From positions 1 through 43,939 of the forward strand of contig JAFZOY010000136.1 of assembly GCA_017552705.1 (NCBI GenBank): 43,939 nt of DNA, written 5' to 3'. The position numbers were made by a program, and so were the translations under genes. Of the stretch, positions 9,502-20,600 are shown one piece after another. The stretch comes from Bacteroidales bacterium. GTDB taxonomy: Bacteria; Bacteroidota; Bacteroidia; Bacteroidales; UBA1715. The notes beneath the pieces are model-generated. The model made no database searches, had not been told where the DNA came from, and saw only the letters and a program-made list of their open reading frames with translations. Numbering within the stretch: the first letter of the stretch is position 1; every line of letters begins with the position of its first letter.

Positions 9502-11592
9502 TTAATTTTGTTGGTTAATAATCGTTTCTGCAATATTTGCCGGAACTTGTTCGAAGTGATCAAATTCCATAGTTGAAGTTGCACGACCCGAAGTAATTGT
9601 ACGAAGGTCAGTTACATATCCGAACATTTCAGCAAGTGGCACAAACGCTTTCACAACGCTTGAGTTGTTTCTTGAATCCATACCACGGATTTGACCGCGA
9701 CGTTTGTTCAAGTCACCTACCACATCACCCATATATTCTTCTGGAGTAACAACTTCCACTTTCATTATTGGTTCCAATAATTTTGGAGCAGCTTTCTTGC
9801 AAGCTTCCTTGAATGCCAATTTAGCACACAATTCGAATGACAACGCATCAGAATCGACATCGTGGTAAGAACCATCCATCAATTGAACCTTCAATGATTC
9901 AACTGGGTAGCCTGCCAAAACACCATTTTCCATTGCTGCCTTGAAACCTTTTTCAACAGATGGTATGAATTCTTTTGGAATGTTACCACCTTTTACATAA
10001 TCTTCGAATTGCAAGCCTTCCTTACCTTCATCAGCTGGACCAATCTTAACCATAATGTCAGCGTATTTACCACGACCACCAGATTGTTTTTTAAACAATT
10101 CACGGTGTTCAACTTCTTGAGTAATACACTCTTTATAGTTAACTTGAGGAGCACCTTGGTTACATTCTACATGGAATTCACGTTTCAAACGGTCCATAAT
10201 GATATCCAAGTGCAATTCACCCATACCACTGATGACAGTTTGTCCTGTTTCAAGATTTGTCTTAACAGTGAATGTAGGATCTTCTTCAGCCAATTTTGCA
10301 AGTGCGATACCCATCTTATCAACATCGGCTTTTGTTTTTGGTTCTACAGCCAAACCAATTACAGGATCTGGGAATGTCATTGATTCCAATACGATTGGTG
10401 CTTTTTCGTCGCAAAGCGTGTCACCAGTCTTAATATCCTTGAAACCTACACCGGCACCGATATCACCACCTTCGATATATTCGATTGGGTTTTGTTTGTT
10501 TGCGTGCATCTGGTAGATACGAGAGATTCTTTCTTTCGCACCGCTACGAGTATTGTACACATACGAACCTGCATCCAAGTGACCTGAATATACACGGAAG
10601 TAGCACAAACGACCTACATAAGGGTCAGTTGCAATCTTAAATGCCAAAGCACAGAAAGGATCTTCAACACCTGGTTTACGATGTGTTTCGTTACCAGTGT
10701 TAGGATCTGTACCTTTAATATATTCTTTGTCAAGCGGACTTGGCAACAATTCCATCACATAGTTCAACAATTCCTGAACACCTTTGTTCTTGAACGAAGA
10801 ACCGCACAACATAGGGATTACCTTGTTTGCAACGCAAGCCTTACGAAGGGCAGCCAAAATTTCTGTTTCAGAAATTGAATCTGGATCTTCGAAGAATTTC
10901 TCCATCAAAGTATCGTCGAATTCAGCAACTGATTCAAGCAATTTTGCTCTCCATTCGTCAACTTCAGCCTTCATATCATCTGGAATAGGAACTTCGGTAT
11001 ATGTCATACCTTGGTCAGCCTCGTTCCATACCATACCTACACCTTTCACCAAGTCAACAACGCCTTTGAAAGAATCTTCAGCGCCGATTGGCAATTGTAG
11101 AGGAACAGCGTTACCACCCAACATTTCGCGAACTTGCTTGCATACGTTCAAGAAGTCAGCGCCTTGACGGTCCATTTTGTTAACGAAACCCAAACGAGTT
11201 ACATTGTAACCATCAGCCAAACGCCAGTTTGTTTCTGATTGAGGTTCAACACCGTCAACTGCAGAGAACAAGAATACAAGTCCGTCAAGCACACGCAATG
11301 AACGGTTTACTTCAGCAGTAAAGTCAACGTGTCCCGGAGTATCGATGATATTGATTTTATATTTATGGTCTTTATAATTCCAGAAGCAGGTTGTTGCAGC
11401 AGAACAAATAGTAATACCACGTTCCTGTTCTTGTGCCATCCAGTCCATAGTAGCGGCACCATCATGAACTTCACCTATCTTGTGGTTTACACCAGTGTAA
11501 TAGAGAATACGTTCTGTTGTTGTTGTCTTACCGGCATCAATGTGAGCAGCGATACCGATATTTCTTGTATAATGTAAATCAAGTTTTGCCAT
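9502..11592 (-). CDS. fusA: Translation elongation factor G
   Basis: The GTPase that drives translocation of tRNA and mRNA on the ribosome and, with RRF, ribosome recycling. At 696 residues it has the usual length. G1 is AHIDAGKTT at residues 16-24, the switch II motif DTPGHVDF at 84-91 with the catalytic His88, and G4 NKMD at 138-141. The QERGIT switch I end is at about 56-61. The C-terminal domains contain [14 protein letters not shown] and the late [16 protein letters not shown] motif. It lies between rpsG (9 bases) and rpsJ (11 bases), the standard str-operon position. Bacteroidota often have additional EF-G paralogues elsewhere; this is the operon copy. Confidence 0.98.
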   Translation of the reverse strand: MAKLDLHYTRNIGIAAHIDAGKTTTTERILYYTGVNHKIGEVHDGAATMDWMAQEQERGITICSAATTCFWNYKDHKYKINIIDTPGHVDFTAEVNRSLRVLDGLVFLFSAVDGVEPQSETNWRLADGYNVTRLGFVNKMDRQGADFLNVCKQVREMLGGNAVPLQLPIGAEDSFKGVVDLVKGVGMVWNEADQGMTYTEVPIPDDMKAEVDEWRAKLLESVAEFDDTLMEKFFEDPDSISETEILAALRKACVANKVIPMLCGSSFKNKGVQELLNYVMELLPSPLDKEYIKGTDPNTGNETHRKPGVEDPFCALAFKIATDPYVGRLCYFRVYSGHLDAGSYVYNTRSGAKERISRIYQMHANKQNPIEYIEGGDIGAGVGFKDIKTGDTLCDEKAPIVLESMTFPDPVIGLAVEPKTKADVDKMGIALAKLAEEDPTFTVKTNLETGQTVISGMGELHLDIIMDRLKREFHVECNQGAPQVNYKECITQEVEHRELFKKQSGGRGKYADIMVKIGPADEGKEGLQFEDYVKGGNIPKEFIPSVEKGFKAAMENGVLAGYPVESLKVQLMDGSYHDVDSDALSFELCAKLAFKEACKKAAPKLLEPIMKVEVVTPEEYMGDVVGDLNKRRGQIRGMDSRNNSSVVKAFVPLAEMFGYVTDLRTITSGRATSTMEFDHFEQVPANIAETIINQQN

Positions 11593-11601
11593 TGTTCGCT
11601 A

Positions 11602-12078
11602 TTAGAATCTAAAGTGAGAAAATGCTTTGTTCGCTTCTGCCATTCTGTGAGTTTCATCTTTCTTTTTGAAAGCTCCACCTTCTTCGTTGAAGGCAGCCAA
11701 AATTTCAGCAGCTAATTTATCTTTCATTGAATGGCCGGCACGTTTACGTGCGAACAAAATCAAGTTTTTCATACCGATTGATTGACGGCGGTCTGGACGG
11801 ATTTCAGATGGAATCTGGAATGTAGCACCACCGACACGGCGACTTTTTACCTCAACCAATGGAGTTACATTGTCTAAGGCTTTTTTCCATACGTCTAAAG
11901 CAGACATATCTGCAGTTTGTTTCTTTTCTTCAACGATATCTAACGTATCATAAAAAATATCGTATGCGATGCTTTTCTTGCCATCAAGCATAAGATTATT
12001 TACGAACTTCGTTACATCCACGTCCCCAAACTTAGGATCTGGAAGAATTACTCGTTTTTTTGGTTTACTCTTTCTCAT
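11602..12078 (-). CDS. rpsG: Small-subunit ribosomal protein S7 (uS7)
   Basis: A primary 16S rRNA-binding protein that nucleates the 30S head and touches the E-site tRNA. It has 158 residues. It begins [27 protein letters not shown], then has [20 protein letters not shown] and the [31 protein letters not shown] signature, and ends [12 protein letters not shown]. It lies 19 bases after rpsL and 9 before fusA. Nothing is unusual. Confidence 0.98.
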   Translation of the reverse strand: MRKSKPKKRVILPDPKFGDVDVTKFVNNLMLDGKKSIAYDIFYDTLDIVEEKKQTADMSALDVWKKALDNVTPLVEVKSRRVGGATFQIPSEIRPDRRQSIGMKNLILFARKRAGHSMKDKLAAEILAAFNEEGGAFKKKDETHRMAEANKAFSHFRF

Positions 12079-12097
12079 TGAAAATGCTTATTAAAAA

Positions 12098-12481
12098 TTA
12101 TTTCTTTGTTTCTTTTGGACGTTTTGCTCCATATTTAGAGCGAGATTGCAATCTTCCTTCAACACCTGAAGAATCCAATGCACCTCTTACTAAGTGATAA
12201 CGAACACCTGGCAAATCTTTCACACGACCGCCACGTACTAATACGATAGAGTGTTCTTGAAGTTTGTGACCTTCTCCTGGAATGTAAGCGTTGACTTCCT
12301 TTCCGTTTGTTAAACGTACACGGGCAACTTTACGCATTGCAGAATTAGGTTTCTTTGGTGTAGTTGTGTAAACACGAACACATACACCTCTTTTTTGAGG
12401 GCAGGAATCCAATGCTGGAGACTTACTCTTATCGTTAATCTCCGCTCTACCCTTTCTTACTAACTGCTGAATTGTAGGCAT
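12098..12481 (-). CDS. rpsL: Small-subunit ribosomal protein S12 (uS12)
   Basis: A decoding-centre protein that monitors codon-anticodon pairing. It is 127 residues and the first gene of the operon. The [13 protein letters not shown] loop retains Lys43, and [11 protein letters not shown] retains Lys88 followed by Asp89 (the residue often modified to beta-methylthio-Asp). These are the wild-type residues at the classic streptomycin-resistance positions, so nothing here predicts ribosomal streptomycin resistance. The promoter at 12537-12569 would give a leader of about 50 bases. The leader is AT-rich with no Shine-Dalgarno sequence, as is normal for highly expressed Bacteroidota genes. Confidence 0.98.
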   Translation of the reverse strand: MPTIQQLVRKGRAEINDKSKSPALDSCPQKRGVCVRVYTTTPKKPNSAMRKVARVRLTNGKEVNAYIPGEGHKLQEHSIVLVRGGRVKDLPGVRYHLVRGALDSSGVEGRLQSRSKYGAKRPKETKK

Positions 12482-12536
12482 ATTATTGTATTTATTGTTT
12501 AATTATTAGATATACTATTCCCATTAAATCGGGTTG

Positions 12537-12569
12537 CAAAGGTACATATTTTTTTTAAATACAATCAAA
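12537..12569 (-). promoter_or_regulatory. Promoter of the rpsL-to-secY ribosomal operon
   Basis: Read on the minus strand, TACCTTTG (complement of 12537-12544) fits the Bacteroidota -7 consensus TAnnTTTG exactly. A TTTG -33 element (complement of 12566-12569) lies 21 bases upstream. The predicted start of transcription is near 12530, about 50 bases before the rpsL ATG. This is one of the best promoter matches in the window and the only one seen for the 25-gene cluster. Confidence 0.75.
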
Positions 12570-12573
12570 AACA

Positions 12574-12594
12574 AGATTTTTTTTAAAAAAATCT
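12574..12594. other. AT-only dyad just upstream of the ribosomal promoter
   Basis: Two 10-base arms, AGATTTTTTT and AAAAAAATCT, are separated by one T and centred on 12584. The dyad lies immediately upstream of the -33 element of the rpsL promoter, where an UP element would bind the RNA polymerase alpha subunit. On the minus strand the hairpin is followed by TGTTTTTG, so it could also end transcription from the upstream LRR gene. Which role applies cannot be told from sequence. Confidence 0.45.
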
Positions 12595-12664
12595 ACATAT
12601 TGCCTTAAATTACAAGGATAGAGAGGGGGTAAAATCATGGTTTAATGCACAATGCATAATTCAC

Positions 12665-14584
12665 TTATTTTACCACCTTCACCGTTTTCCCCTCAACATT
12701 CACAAAATATACTCCTGATTTCAAGTTCTTGTTTGCGATTTTTTCTCCTGAAGTTGTTACTACAAATGCCGGTATTTCGCCGTTCACAAGGATTTGATTA
12801 TTTACAATAGAAAAAACATCTTTTGGCTCTTTCATATCTGCAAGCCCCATTGATTCCACACATTCGATAGAAGAAAAGCCTCCCCAAATTTCATGTGACT
12901 TGTAATCCTCAATACTTGCGCAAGGCACATAGAGATTAGTATGGTATCTGTCAAACGTGTCGTAACTTAACAGAGGAGGTTCCGATGCATAGCAAATTAC
13001 TTTTGATAACCGTGTACATCCCAGAAACGCTTCGTCTCCAATAGTGACCACAGAAGATGGTATAACGACAGTAGTCAATTTCTCATTATTATAAAAAGCA
13101 TAGTCTTCAATGGACACTACAGAGTTAGGTATATTAATTGTGGATAATCCAGAATTATGAAAAGCGTCCTGTTCTATAACTACCACTGAATTTGGTATTT
13201 CAATTGAACTCAATTTACTGCAGGAATTAAATGAATTTTCTGCTATTTTTTTTATGGACTTAGGTAGTTTTATTGATATTAAATTTGAACAATGACTAAA
13301 TGCACCTGCACCAATGTTTTTTACAGAGTTTGGTATTTCAACCGATTCTAACCCAGAATCACTAAAAGCACAAGTTCCTATGCTCGTTATTGCATTAGAT
13401 ATTTCTATATGTTTCAAACTTGAACAATTGTAAAAAGTCCATGACGCAATACTTGTTACAGAGTTAGGCAACTGTATAGATGTCAATTTAGAGCAACCTG
13501 CAAAAGCACCTCCTCCAATGTTCGTTATGGTATTTGGCAACTCTATGGATGCCAAACTGCTACAATCGTTAAACACATTGTTTTCAATGCTTGTTATGGA
13601 ACTTGGCAACACTACGGATGTTAAATTTGAGCAACCTGCAAAAGCACTTTCTCCAATATTCGTTATGGTATTTGGCAATTCTATGGATGTCAAACTCGAG
13701 CAACCTGCAAAAGCACGTTCTCCAATGTTCGTTATGGTATTTGGCAATTCTATGGATGTCAAACTCGAGCAACCTGCAAAAGCACGTTCACCAATACTTG
13801 TCAGATTGTTTGGTAGTTTTATGCTTGTTAATCCAGAACATCCGAAAAATGAACAATCACCAATGCTTGTTATCGAATTAGGTATTTCTATATGTTTCAG
13901 ATTGGAACAATTAAAAAAAGTCCATGCTGCAATACTTGTCATGGCGTTAGGTAACTGTACCGATGTCAATTTAGAACATTCAGCAAAAGCACTTTCTCCG
14001 ATGTTTGTTATGGAATTTGGCAACTCTATGGATGTCAAATTGGAACAATAATAAAAAGCATGCTCTCCGATACTTGTCACACTATTGGGCAATTTTATTT
14101 CTGTTAAATTTGAACATCCACTAAAAACATAATCACTAATGCTTATAACTGAATTTGGTATTTCCACTGATGTTATATTGGAACATTGGCTAAACGCCCA
14201 ATTTCCAATGTTAGTCACGGAATTTGGAATTTCCATAGATGTTAATCCAGAGCAACCAGCAAAAGCATCTTCTTCGATATTTGTGATTGTATTCGGCAAT
14301 TCTATTGACGTTATGGCATCACAATAATAAAATGCACCTCCGATGGAAACTACGGTGTAATCGTTATAAACCAACGAGCCATCATCCAACGAATAGTAAC
14401 CTTTTACCACGGAAGGGACAATTACAGCACCAGAAATCAGAGGAGTTCTATTGCAGCCTATAAGTTCAACGGTATAATCACTTGTCGAAAGTATTCTATA
14501 ATTCAATCCGTCACATTCAAATTCAGAAGCGACCAAATCATGTGCAACAAGCACTGCGAAAATGAGTGTGAGAAAATGTTTCAT
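12665..14584 (-). CDS. Secreted BspA-type leucine-rich-repeat protein with a T9SS type A-like C-terminal tail
   Basis: A 639-residue exported protein of the BspA/LRR_5 type, probably on the cell surface or released. Residues 1-19 form a signal peptide (MKHFLTLIFAVLVAHDLVAS). About 20 tandem 23-residue repeats follow, with the pattern NSITNIG-x-AF-xx-CS-x-LTSIELP. A C-terminal domain starts near residue 585 and ends SGVYFVNVEGKTVKVVK, typical of the Por_Secre_tail signal recognised by the type IX secretion system. In other Bacteroidota, such proteins bind fibronectin, other bacteria or host cells; the ligand here is unknown. The gene is minus strand, downstream of the giant GH8-like gene, with its own likely -7 box. 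Its repeats are near-identical at DNA level in places. Confidence 0.85.
   Translation of the reverse strand: MKHFLTLIFAVLVAHDLVASEFECDGLNYRILSTSDYTVELIGCNRTPLISGAVIVPSVVKGYYSLDDGSLVYNDYTVVSIGGAFYYCDAITSIELPNTITNIEEDAFAGCSGLTSMEIPNSVTNIGNWAFSQCSNITSVEIPNSVISISDYVFSGCSNLTEIKLPNSVTSIGEHAFYYCSNLTSIELPNSITNIGESAFAECSKLTSVQLPNAMTSIAAWTFFNCSNLKHIEIPNSITSIGDCSFFGCSGLTSIKLPNNLTSIGERAFAGCSSLTSIELPNTITNIGERAFAGCSSLTSIELPNTITNIGESAFAGCSNLTSVVLPSSITSIENNVFNDCSSLASIELPNTITNIGGGAFAGCSKLTSIQLPNSVTSIASWTFYNCSSLKHIEISNAITSIGTCAFSDSGLESVEIPNSVKNIGAGAFSHCSNLISIKLPKSIKKIAENSFNSCSKLSSIEIPNSVVVIEQDAFHNSGLSTINIPNSVVSIEDYAFYNNEKLTTVVIPSSVVTIGDEAFLGCTRLSKVICYASEPPLLSYDTFDRYHTNLYVPCASIEDYKSHEIWGGFSSIECVESMGLADMKEPKDVFSIVNNQILVNGEIPAFVVTTSGEKIANKNLKSGVYFVNVEGKTVKVVK
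13659..13789. repeat. Recent 69-bp tandem duplication within the LRR gene
   Basis: Bases 13659-13720 are identical to 13728-13789 (62 matching bases, offset 69, exactly one 23-codon repeat unit). Neighbouring units are similar but less exact. The in-frame identity at third codon positions points to recent unit duplication or ongoing homogenisation, so repeat number may differ between strains. Confidence 0.85.
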
Positions 14585-14611
14585 TACGTATATATTTTAG
14601 TTAATCGTCGG

Positions 14612-14619
14612 CAAAGATA
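14612..14619 (-). promoter_or_regulatory. Possible -7 box of the LRR protein gene
   Basis: TATCTTTG on the minus strand matches TAnnTTTG and lies 28 bases upstream of the ATG at 14582-14584. The -33 element is weak (ATTG at 14638-14641, spacing 18) and falls in the loop of the preceding gene's terminator hairpin, so promoter and terminator overlap. Only the -7 box is convincing. Confidence 0.4.
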
Positions 14620-14660
14620 AAGAAAAAGGGAAAACATCAATGCGTCTTCCCTCTTTCTTT
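14619..14660 (-). terminator. Hairpin terminator after the giant GH8-like gene
   Basis: Arms 14619-14632 and 14647-14660 pair over 14 positions with one mismatch, around a 14-base loop. On the minus strand the second arm reads TTCCCTTTTTCTTT and is T-rich, as expected at a transcript end. It lies 17 bases after the stop of the 3976-residue gene. It overlaps the upstream part of the LRR gene's promoter. Confidence 0.6.
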
Positions 14661-14677
14661 TAATATTCGTTGTTAAA

Positions 14678-17600
14678 TTATCTCAACAATTCCACGTTGC
14701 CATAAATTGGTTTTACGTTTTGGGTTACCCGCATCGTTTCCTCTTCATGGTCTTCGAAAGTCACGAGTATCTTATATCGATACGTACCCGCTTCCCTCAT
14801 TTTGCCGTTTACCATACCATCCCACGATGCATTCGGAGCTCCTCGTTCGTCAACACCTGAAGAATAGTAAACCAAATTGTTCCATGCATCGTATATCCAA
14901 ATTTCGAATGTCTTACAATTCACGCCTTTTGGCTTAAATACCCTAACTTCGTTGCCTGGACAACTTGGTGCAAAGGCAGATGGAATATACAGACGATGTT
15001 CCACATTTACAAAGAAGCCATCGGCATACTTGGCTGAACAGCCGAATTCATTGACAGCGGTAAGTTCCGCTGTATAGTCGCCATACGGATACATACGGTC
15101 GAACACTTTTTTGTTTTCCAAAATATTTGTGGAATCTGCAAAGCGTCCGAAATCCCAGTAATAATCAACTTTATATTCTTTAGTGAAATCGCCCTCGTTG
15201 AGAATTTGCGGTTCCGATGTGTTAGTGAATGTTACAACACCTTCCTGTCCCAACATTTCAGTAATGAACTGTGCATCGGGAACCGGTATTACTTCCACCA
15301 CCAATTCAGTTTTACCCATACAGCCATATTTGTTTTTCTCAATCACAAAGATTGTGTCAACACCTGGGTCTATCCAATCGATGGAACGGACAAAACCTGT
15401 GTTATAGTTCGACATATCGTACGAAACTCTATTGCCAGTCAGTTGCCAATCAATGAAATTCGATTCATTGGTTTTTGTAACAACATACACTTCGTTGGAA
15501 TTTGCACACAATTGTGATTTACCAATAATGTACGGCGACGGCAACGCACTAATCAGGAATTGGTTAGCAACAGTATCGCTCACACAACCTTTTACGTTCT
15601 GTGTCATATACACATCGTACGTTCCTGCCTCCATATAATATGTAGTACATTCTTTCTTGTACGGACAGCCTGCTATCATAGAGCCTTCTGGTGTGTACCA
15701 TAAAATATTTTCGCCTTCGGCAGTAAGTTTCACAGGTTCGCCTGTATAACAGAAATAGTCTGTTTTCAACTTCGGAGCTTCAGGTTGTGGGAACACAACA
15801 TATTTCAAAGGAATTTCCTTTCGTGTTTCGTACGAGCAAGTAGAATTTGTAGTACGGGCTCTGAACAAATATACACCAGCCACACCATTAATCACATCAG
15901 CAGGTACGGTCAATGTATCGCCAGTTACAATTGTACTACCATCAGGTGCAATCCACGAAATAATCTCATCTTCGTTGTTGCGGGCGGCAATCAATGTTCC
16001 CGGCGCCTCGTATACACAAACTGTATCTTCCTGTACAATAGATGCAACGCCAGGTGCAGGCTTGAATACGACCTTCTTAGCAGACAATTCACTCGTACAG
16101 CCAAATTTATCTTTCTGTTGTGCAAAATATACATACGAACCTTCGTCGGTATCAGTCACAGTGAAGAATCTACCTGTGTAAATCGGGAATCCATCTTGAC
16201 TATCGTACCAATACACTGTGTTCGATGTTTCTGTAATAATCACAACTTGAGAGCCCTCGCACGAAACAATGTCGGTTGTTTGTTTGAAGCGTACTGGTTC
16301 TGGATTTGGCTGAACCGTAAATGTAACCTCAACAGGTTCACTTGTACAAGAATTTTCGGTTTGCACAACGTAGAATGTCTGTGTTTCCTTCTTCTTAGGC
16401 ATATACGATGTTCCTGTTTCAATAACATCTGTCAATTCAGAATCAGAGTACCACGTTACCGTTTCGCAGTAAGCCTGTACTTGTACAGATTGAATATCAG
16501 CATCCTCACAGATTGTACGGTTCACAGCTGTTGGCCGTTGCGGAATCGAATATACCACAGCAACAACCTCATCGCTTAACGGACTCGTACAACCATCTAT
16601 GGTTTGAGTAGCCTGAACTGCTATTTCGCCAGCATGAACATGTTCCACTATGTATGTTTCGCCAACTTCAACCTCAAACTCTGATTGATACCATTTAATA
16701 TCTGTACCAACCGCATTGAACTCAACATCATTGCCTTCGCACACATTTGTTGTGGTAACAATTGGTTGATCAGGAATTTTGTTTACCGTTAGATTCAATA
16801 CCAACGGATCGCTACTACAATATTCATCGGTACGAACCACATAAACCGTATATTCATTCGCTTCGGGATACGAAACGGTAAACACGTCGGTTTCCTCAAC
16901 AGGAGACGAAGATTTTGGATCTTCGGTGTACCACGAAACCACATCGTCGGCAATCAAATCCAATTCCTCGTTTTCGCAAATTGTGGTCAGACCTTCAACA
17001 ATTGGAAGTTCCGTTGTTTTCAATTCGTATGTAACCATTGTCGGCAAACCCTCGCATGACTCATCGAACTGCGTTACATAATATTTATATACACCGGCAT
17101 TTGTTAAATCATCTGGTGTATATGAAAGTCCCGTCATTTTAACTGTGTTTGCCTCATCTTCCTTGTACCAACGAACCATATATCCCTGATCCTCAGCTTC
17201 CATTGCCTTCATTGGTTCATTTGTACAACCAATAATGTTTGTTTCCTTGATTCTTGGAGCCGGAACAGGGCAGTCGATGATAGTAAACGTCATACAAGCA
17301 GGATCGCTCGAACAAACCTCATCGCTTTCGGTTACGCAATATTTCCACGAACCAACCGCAACTTCGTATGGATGTGTTATCGTAGCGCCTTCGCCAATAA
17401 CATTACCATTTTCGTCAGTCCATGTATAGTCGCCGCCATGTCCCGACGCTATTGAAATTGGGAATGACTCGGCAATAATCAGGCTTGTGGTATTGTTTAC
17501 CACAACCTTTGGAATCTCGCGGATTTCAATCATCTTATACAAACAATCGTCAGTGTAGCAGTCGTTATCCGATTCTACAGCAGGACAGCCTGTAACTGGA

Positions 17601-20600
17601 TCGTAGTATGCATACGCCAATTTATACGTATCTGGCGTGTACAACGTAGGATCGATAACCGAAACTCTTGCGCCAGCGAATGCAAACTGCGTTCCATCAA
17701 GATTCGATTTTGGAACCACAACGCCTTCGTTCATACAAATCACATCAGAAACAGTAACAACAATTTCTGGCGATTGATGGATTTTCAACGTTACAGGCGC
17801 GCCAATACCCTCGCAACCATTAGCGCCAATAGTTGTTTGCGTAACCGTCCACGAATAATCACCAGCCTGACCTTTTAATGACGACGGAGTAAACGTATTA
17901 TCGTAGCCAACAATTTCACCATTTTCGTACCACGTGAACATAACATCCTCCAATCCACTTGCGGTAAATATTGGGATCTCGTCGGTTGCGCAGATTTGGT
18001 TACGGTCAACATAGACGGTAGGCGCAGGAGTTGGACATTTTATACGGTCAACTTGGATTACAGCACATTCACTTTCGCAACCATAGCGGTCTTTTTGTGT
18101 TACGCCATAATCTTCGCTTGCAATACCAACAAGGCCAGTCTGGAATGATTTTCCGACAAACAATTGTGAACGGCCATCACCGCAGGCATCGTACCACACA
18201 GCTTTATTCGTTCCTTCCGGAGTAACTTCCAAAACCGTTTCGTAATCGCTTTCCAATTGTGTTATTGGAGTTTGAACCGTGAGAGGTTCAACGTGGTGAA
18301 CATAGAATCTCGACGATTCGCTCGTAGAACAGCCTGTTTCGGAATCAGTGAAATCAACTGTAATTGGAATTGCCGTGCCAATTGTTGTTGCCGCTGTCGG
18401 ATAGAAATATTCGTCTATCACAGCCTCTCCGCTAAACGTGAATTCTCCATCGAACGCACCCGAAGAGACTTCAATTTTCACTCTATCATCATACTCACAG
18501 AAATGAAGTTTATCGTTGTTGATGGTAATTTCTGGATTTTTATTCACTTCCACTCTTATCGAAACGGGGATTCCTTCACATCCGTTTTCGCCAGCAGAAA
18601 CTTGACTTACATTCCATGAATAACTTCCAACTTTACCTTTCACACTTTGGTCAGTGAATACTTCAGGTGTAGCCGTATTCACAACTTGACCTGTAACGCC
18701 ACTATACCATTTCAATGTAAAATCTGGTGACGTTGTAGTAGCATGGAAAGTTGGCATATCATCAGTTGCACACACATCGTACACAAGAACATCTGCCCAT
18801 CCTTCGTTCCAATGACCTCCTTCAACAGTAACAATCGGTCTTGGCGTTGTACAATTAAACACTGTGAATGTCATACATGACGGTTCACTGGTACAAACAC
18901 CGTCGGTTTCGGTCACGCAATATTCCCATTCACCCGCATTGCTTGAATTTGGATGAGAAATTGTTGAACCAGTTGTTTTTGTGCCGTTTTGATCAGTCCA
19001 TTCCAATGAACCACCATGCCCGATAGCAGTGATTGTTAAATTTGTTGAACCAATAACAACTTCTTTATCAGAAACTTCTGGCTTTTCTATTTCACGAACC
19101 TCAACCTGCTTTGTATCTTCATTCACACATTTGGTTGTTTGATCTACATATATATAATGTAACGTATGATTACCAACCGTCAACTCATTAGTATTGATTG
19201 CAGTAGCCGCTTCGTCGTCGATAGTAAACGTACCGCCAGAAGGAATCAATTGTAGATTTGCATCTCCCGTATTAACACAGGCAACTGCATTTGTTTCTAT
19301 TGAAACAGTAGGTAACGCATTCACAACCACTGTTTTATTGACCATTGCGCTACAGCCATCTTCTTCAACCGTATAGGAAACAACAAAATCACCTTTTGTT
19401 TCAGGATTGAACTCTGTTACCGAAACTTTATCACCTGTGAAGCTTCCTATGGTTGGGCTTACATACTGCAGTAAATCGTGTTTTTCATCTCCAACACACA
19501 ACGATGGTACATCGTTGAACGAAACCGAAGGACGGGCAATGACCTGTATTGCTTTTTGGGCGGAATTTGTACAATTTTTCCCGTCGGTATATGTGTATGT
19601 AATCGTTGCCGACGTTCCTGCCGTTACCGCAGCAGGGTTGAACAAATAAAAAGTATTTTGTTTGGTAACGCCCGAACCAGAGAATGTTCCTCCTATTGGT
19701 CCTGCATAAAAACTCAAATCAACAGGATCATTGTATTCACATTGGTCTGGTATGTCATTAAACGTAACCTCTGGCAATTCGTTTACTTTAATTTCTTTTT
19801 GTATGCTGTTTGTACAACCACGAGCATCGGTATATGAATATTCAAACTTAAACTGACCTTTTTTATTTGGAAGGAATGAAGTTTCTGGACCTTGATCGCC
19901 CCAAAGTGACATAACAACACCAGCCTCTTGTGATTTCAATGGTGCGAAATCGATTTCAGCCGAACCTTCACAAACTTCTGCAGGTAGGTCGAAACTTACC
20001 GTTGGCAATTTGCGAATAGAGTAGATAACGCTGACAAACGGACTTTCACACTGTTGATCTTCATCGTATGCAGTCACAAAGAACACGTTTGAACCAACTT
20101 CCGACAATTCTGGGTCGAATGTCCATACTACCGACGACTCTTGTTTTAATTCTCTGGCAGTATTATACCAGCGTACCACCATTCCATACGCATCGGTAAC
20201 GACATCAATAATACGTTTGTCAGGGTCGGTTTCACCTTCACAAACTGATACTGAAGCAGAATTAATTTTTGGCGTTTTCACCATACAGCTCAATATCTCG
20301 AGATGAACCGCAGTCGCTTCAGATGTACAACCTTCTTCGGTACTTACCACATAATAGGTATAGGTACCGATTCTTCCTTGGTCTCCATCAAGTACAACTG
20401 TTTCGCTTGGTGTATATGAATCCCCAGTTTGAACTTGGGTTGTCAACGCTTCGTCGCTATACCAAATCATATTAACACCAGTCGCACTCAACTCAGGGAC
20501 TGTACCTGAAGAAACTTTAGTATATACTTCAGCAGCATCGACACCCACAGGTTTTTGTGGATCGTAAACAGTAATTTTGTTCGATGTGGAATTTGAGCAA

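Noticed and set aside
1..12481. Possible resistance changes in rpsL, rpsE, rplD or rplV
   Set aside because: The residues I could place (Lys43 and Lys88 of S12, the S5 loop, the L4 and L22 loops) look like the normal forms; no change can be claimed.
13518..14051. A 177-codon open frame on the plus strand opposite the LRR gene
   Set aside because: It is a repeat-driven shadow of the minus-strand LRR gene: its repeated residues mirror the 69-bp units, it has no promoter, and no family resemblance.
14678..15000. Idea that the giant gene ends with a type A sorting tail like the LRR protein
   Set aside because: The C-terminus has the CHU_C pattern (LYIPSAFAP, WDG, GTYRYKI), which is the type B form; the LRR tail is different.
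15785..16579. A 264-codon open frame on the plus strand opposite the giant gene
   Set aside because: It lies wholly within a gene with clear domain signatures on the other strand; its composition is Cys/Ile/Arg-rich shadow sequence with no motif.
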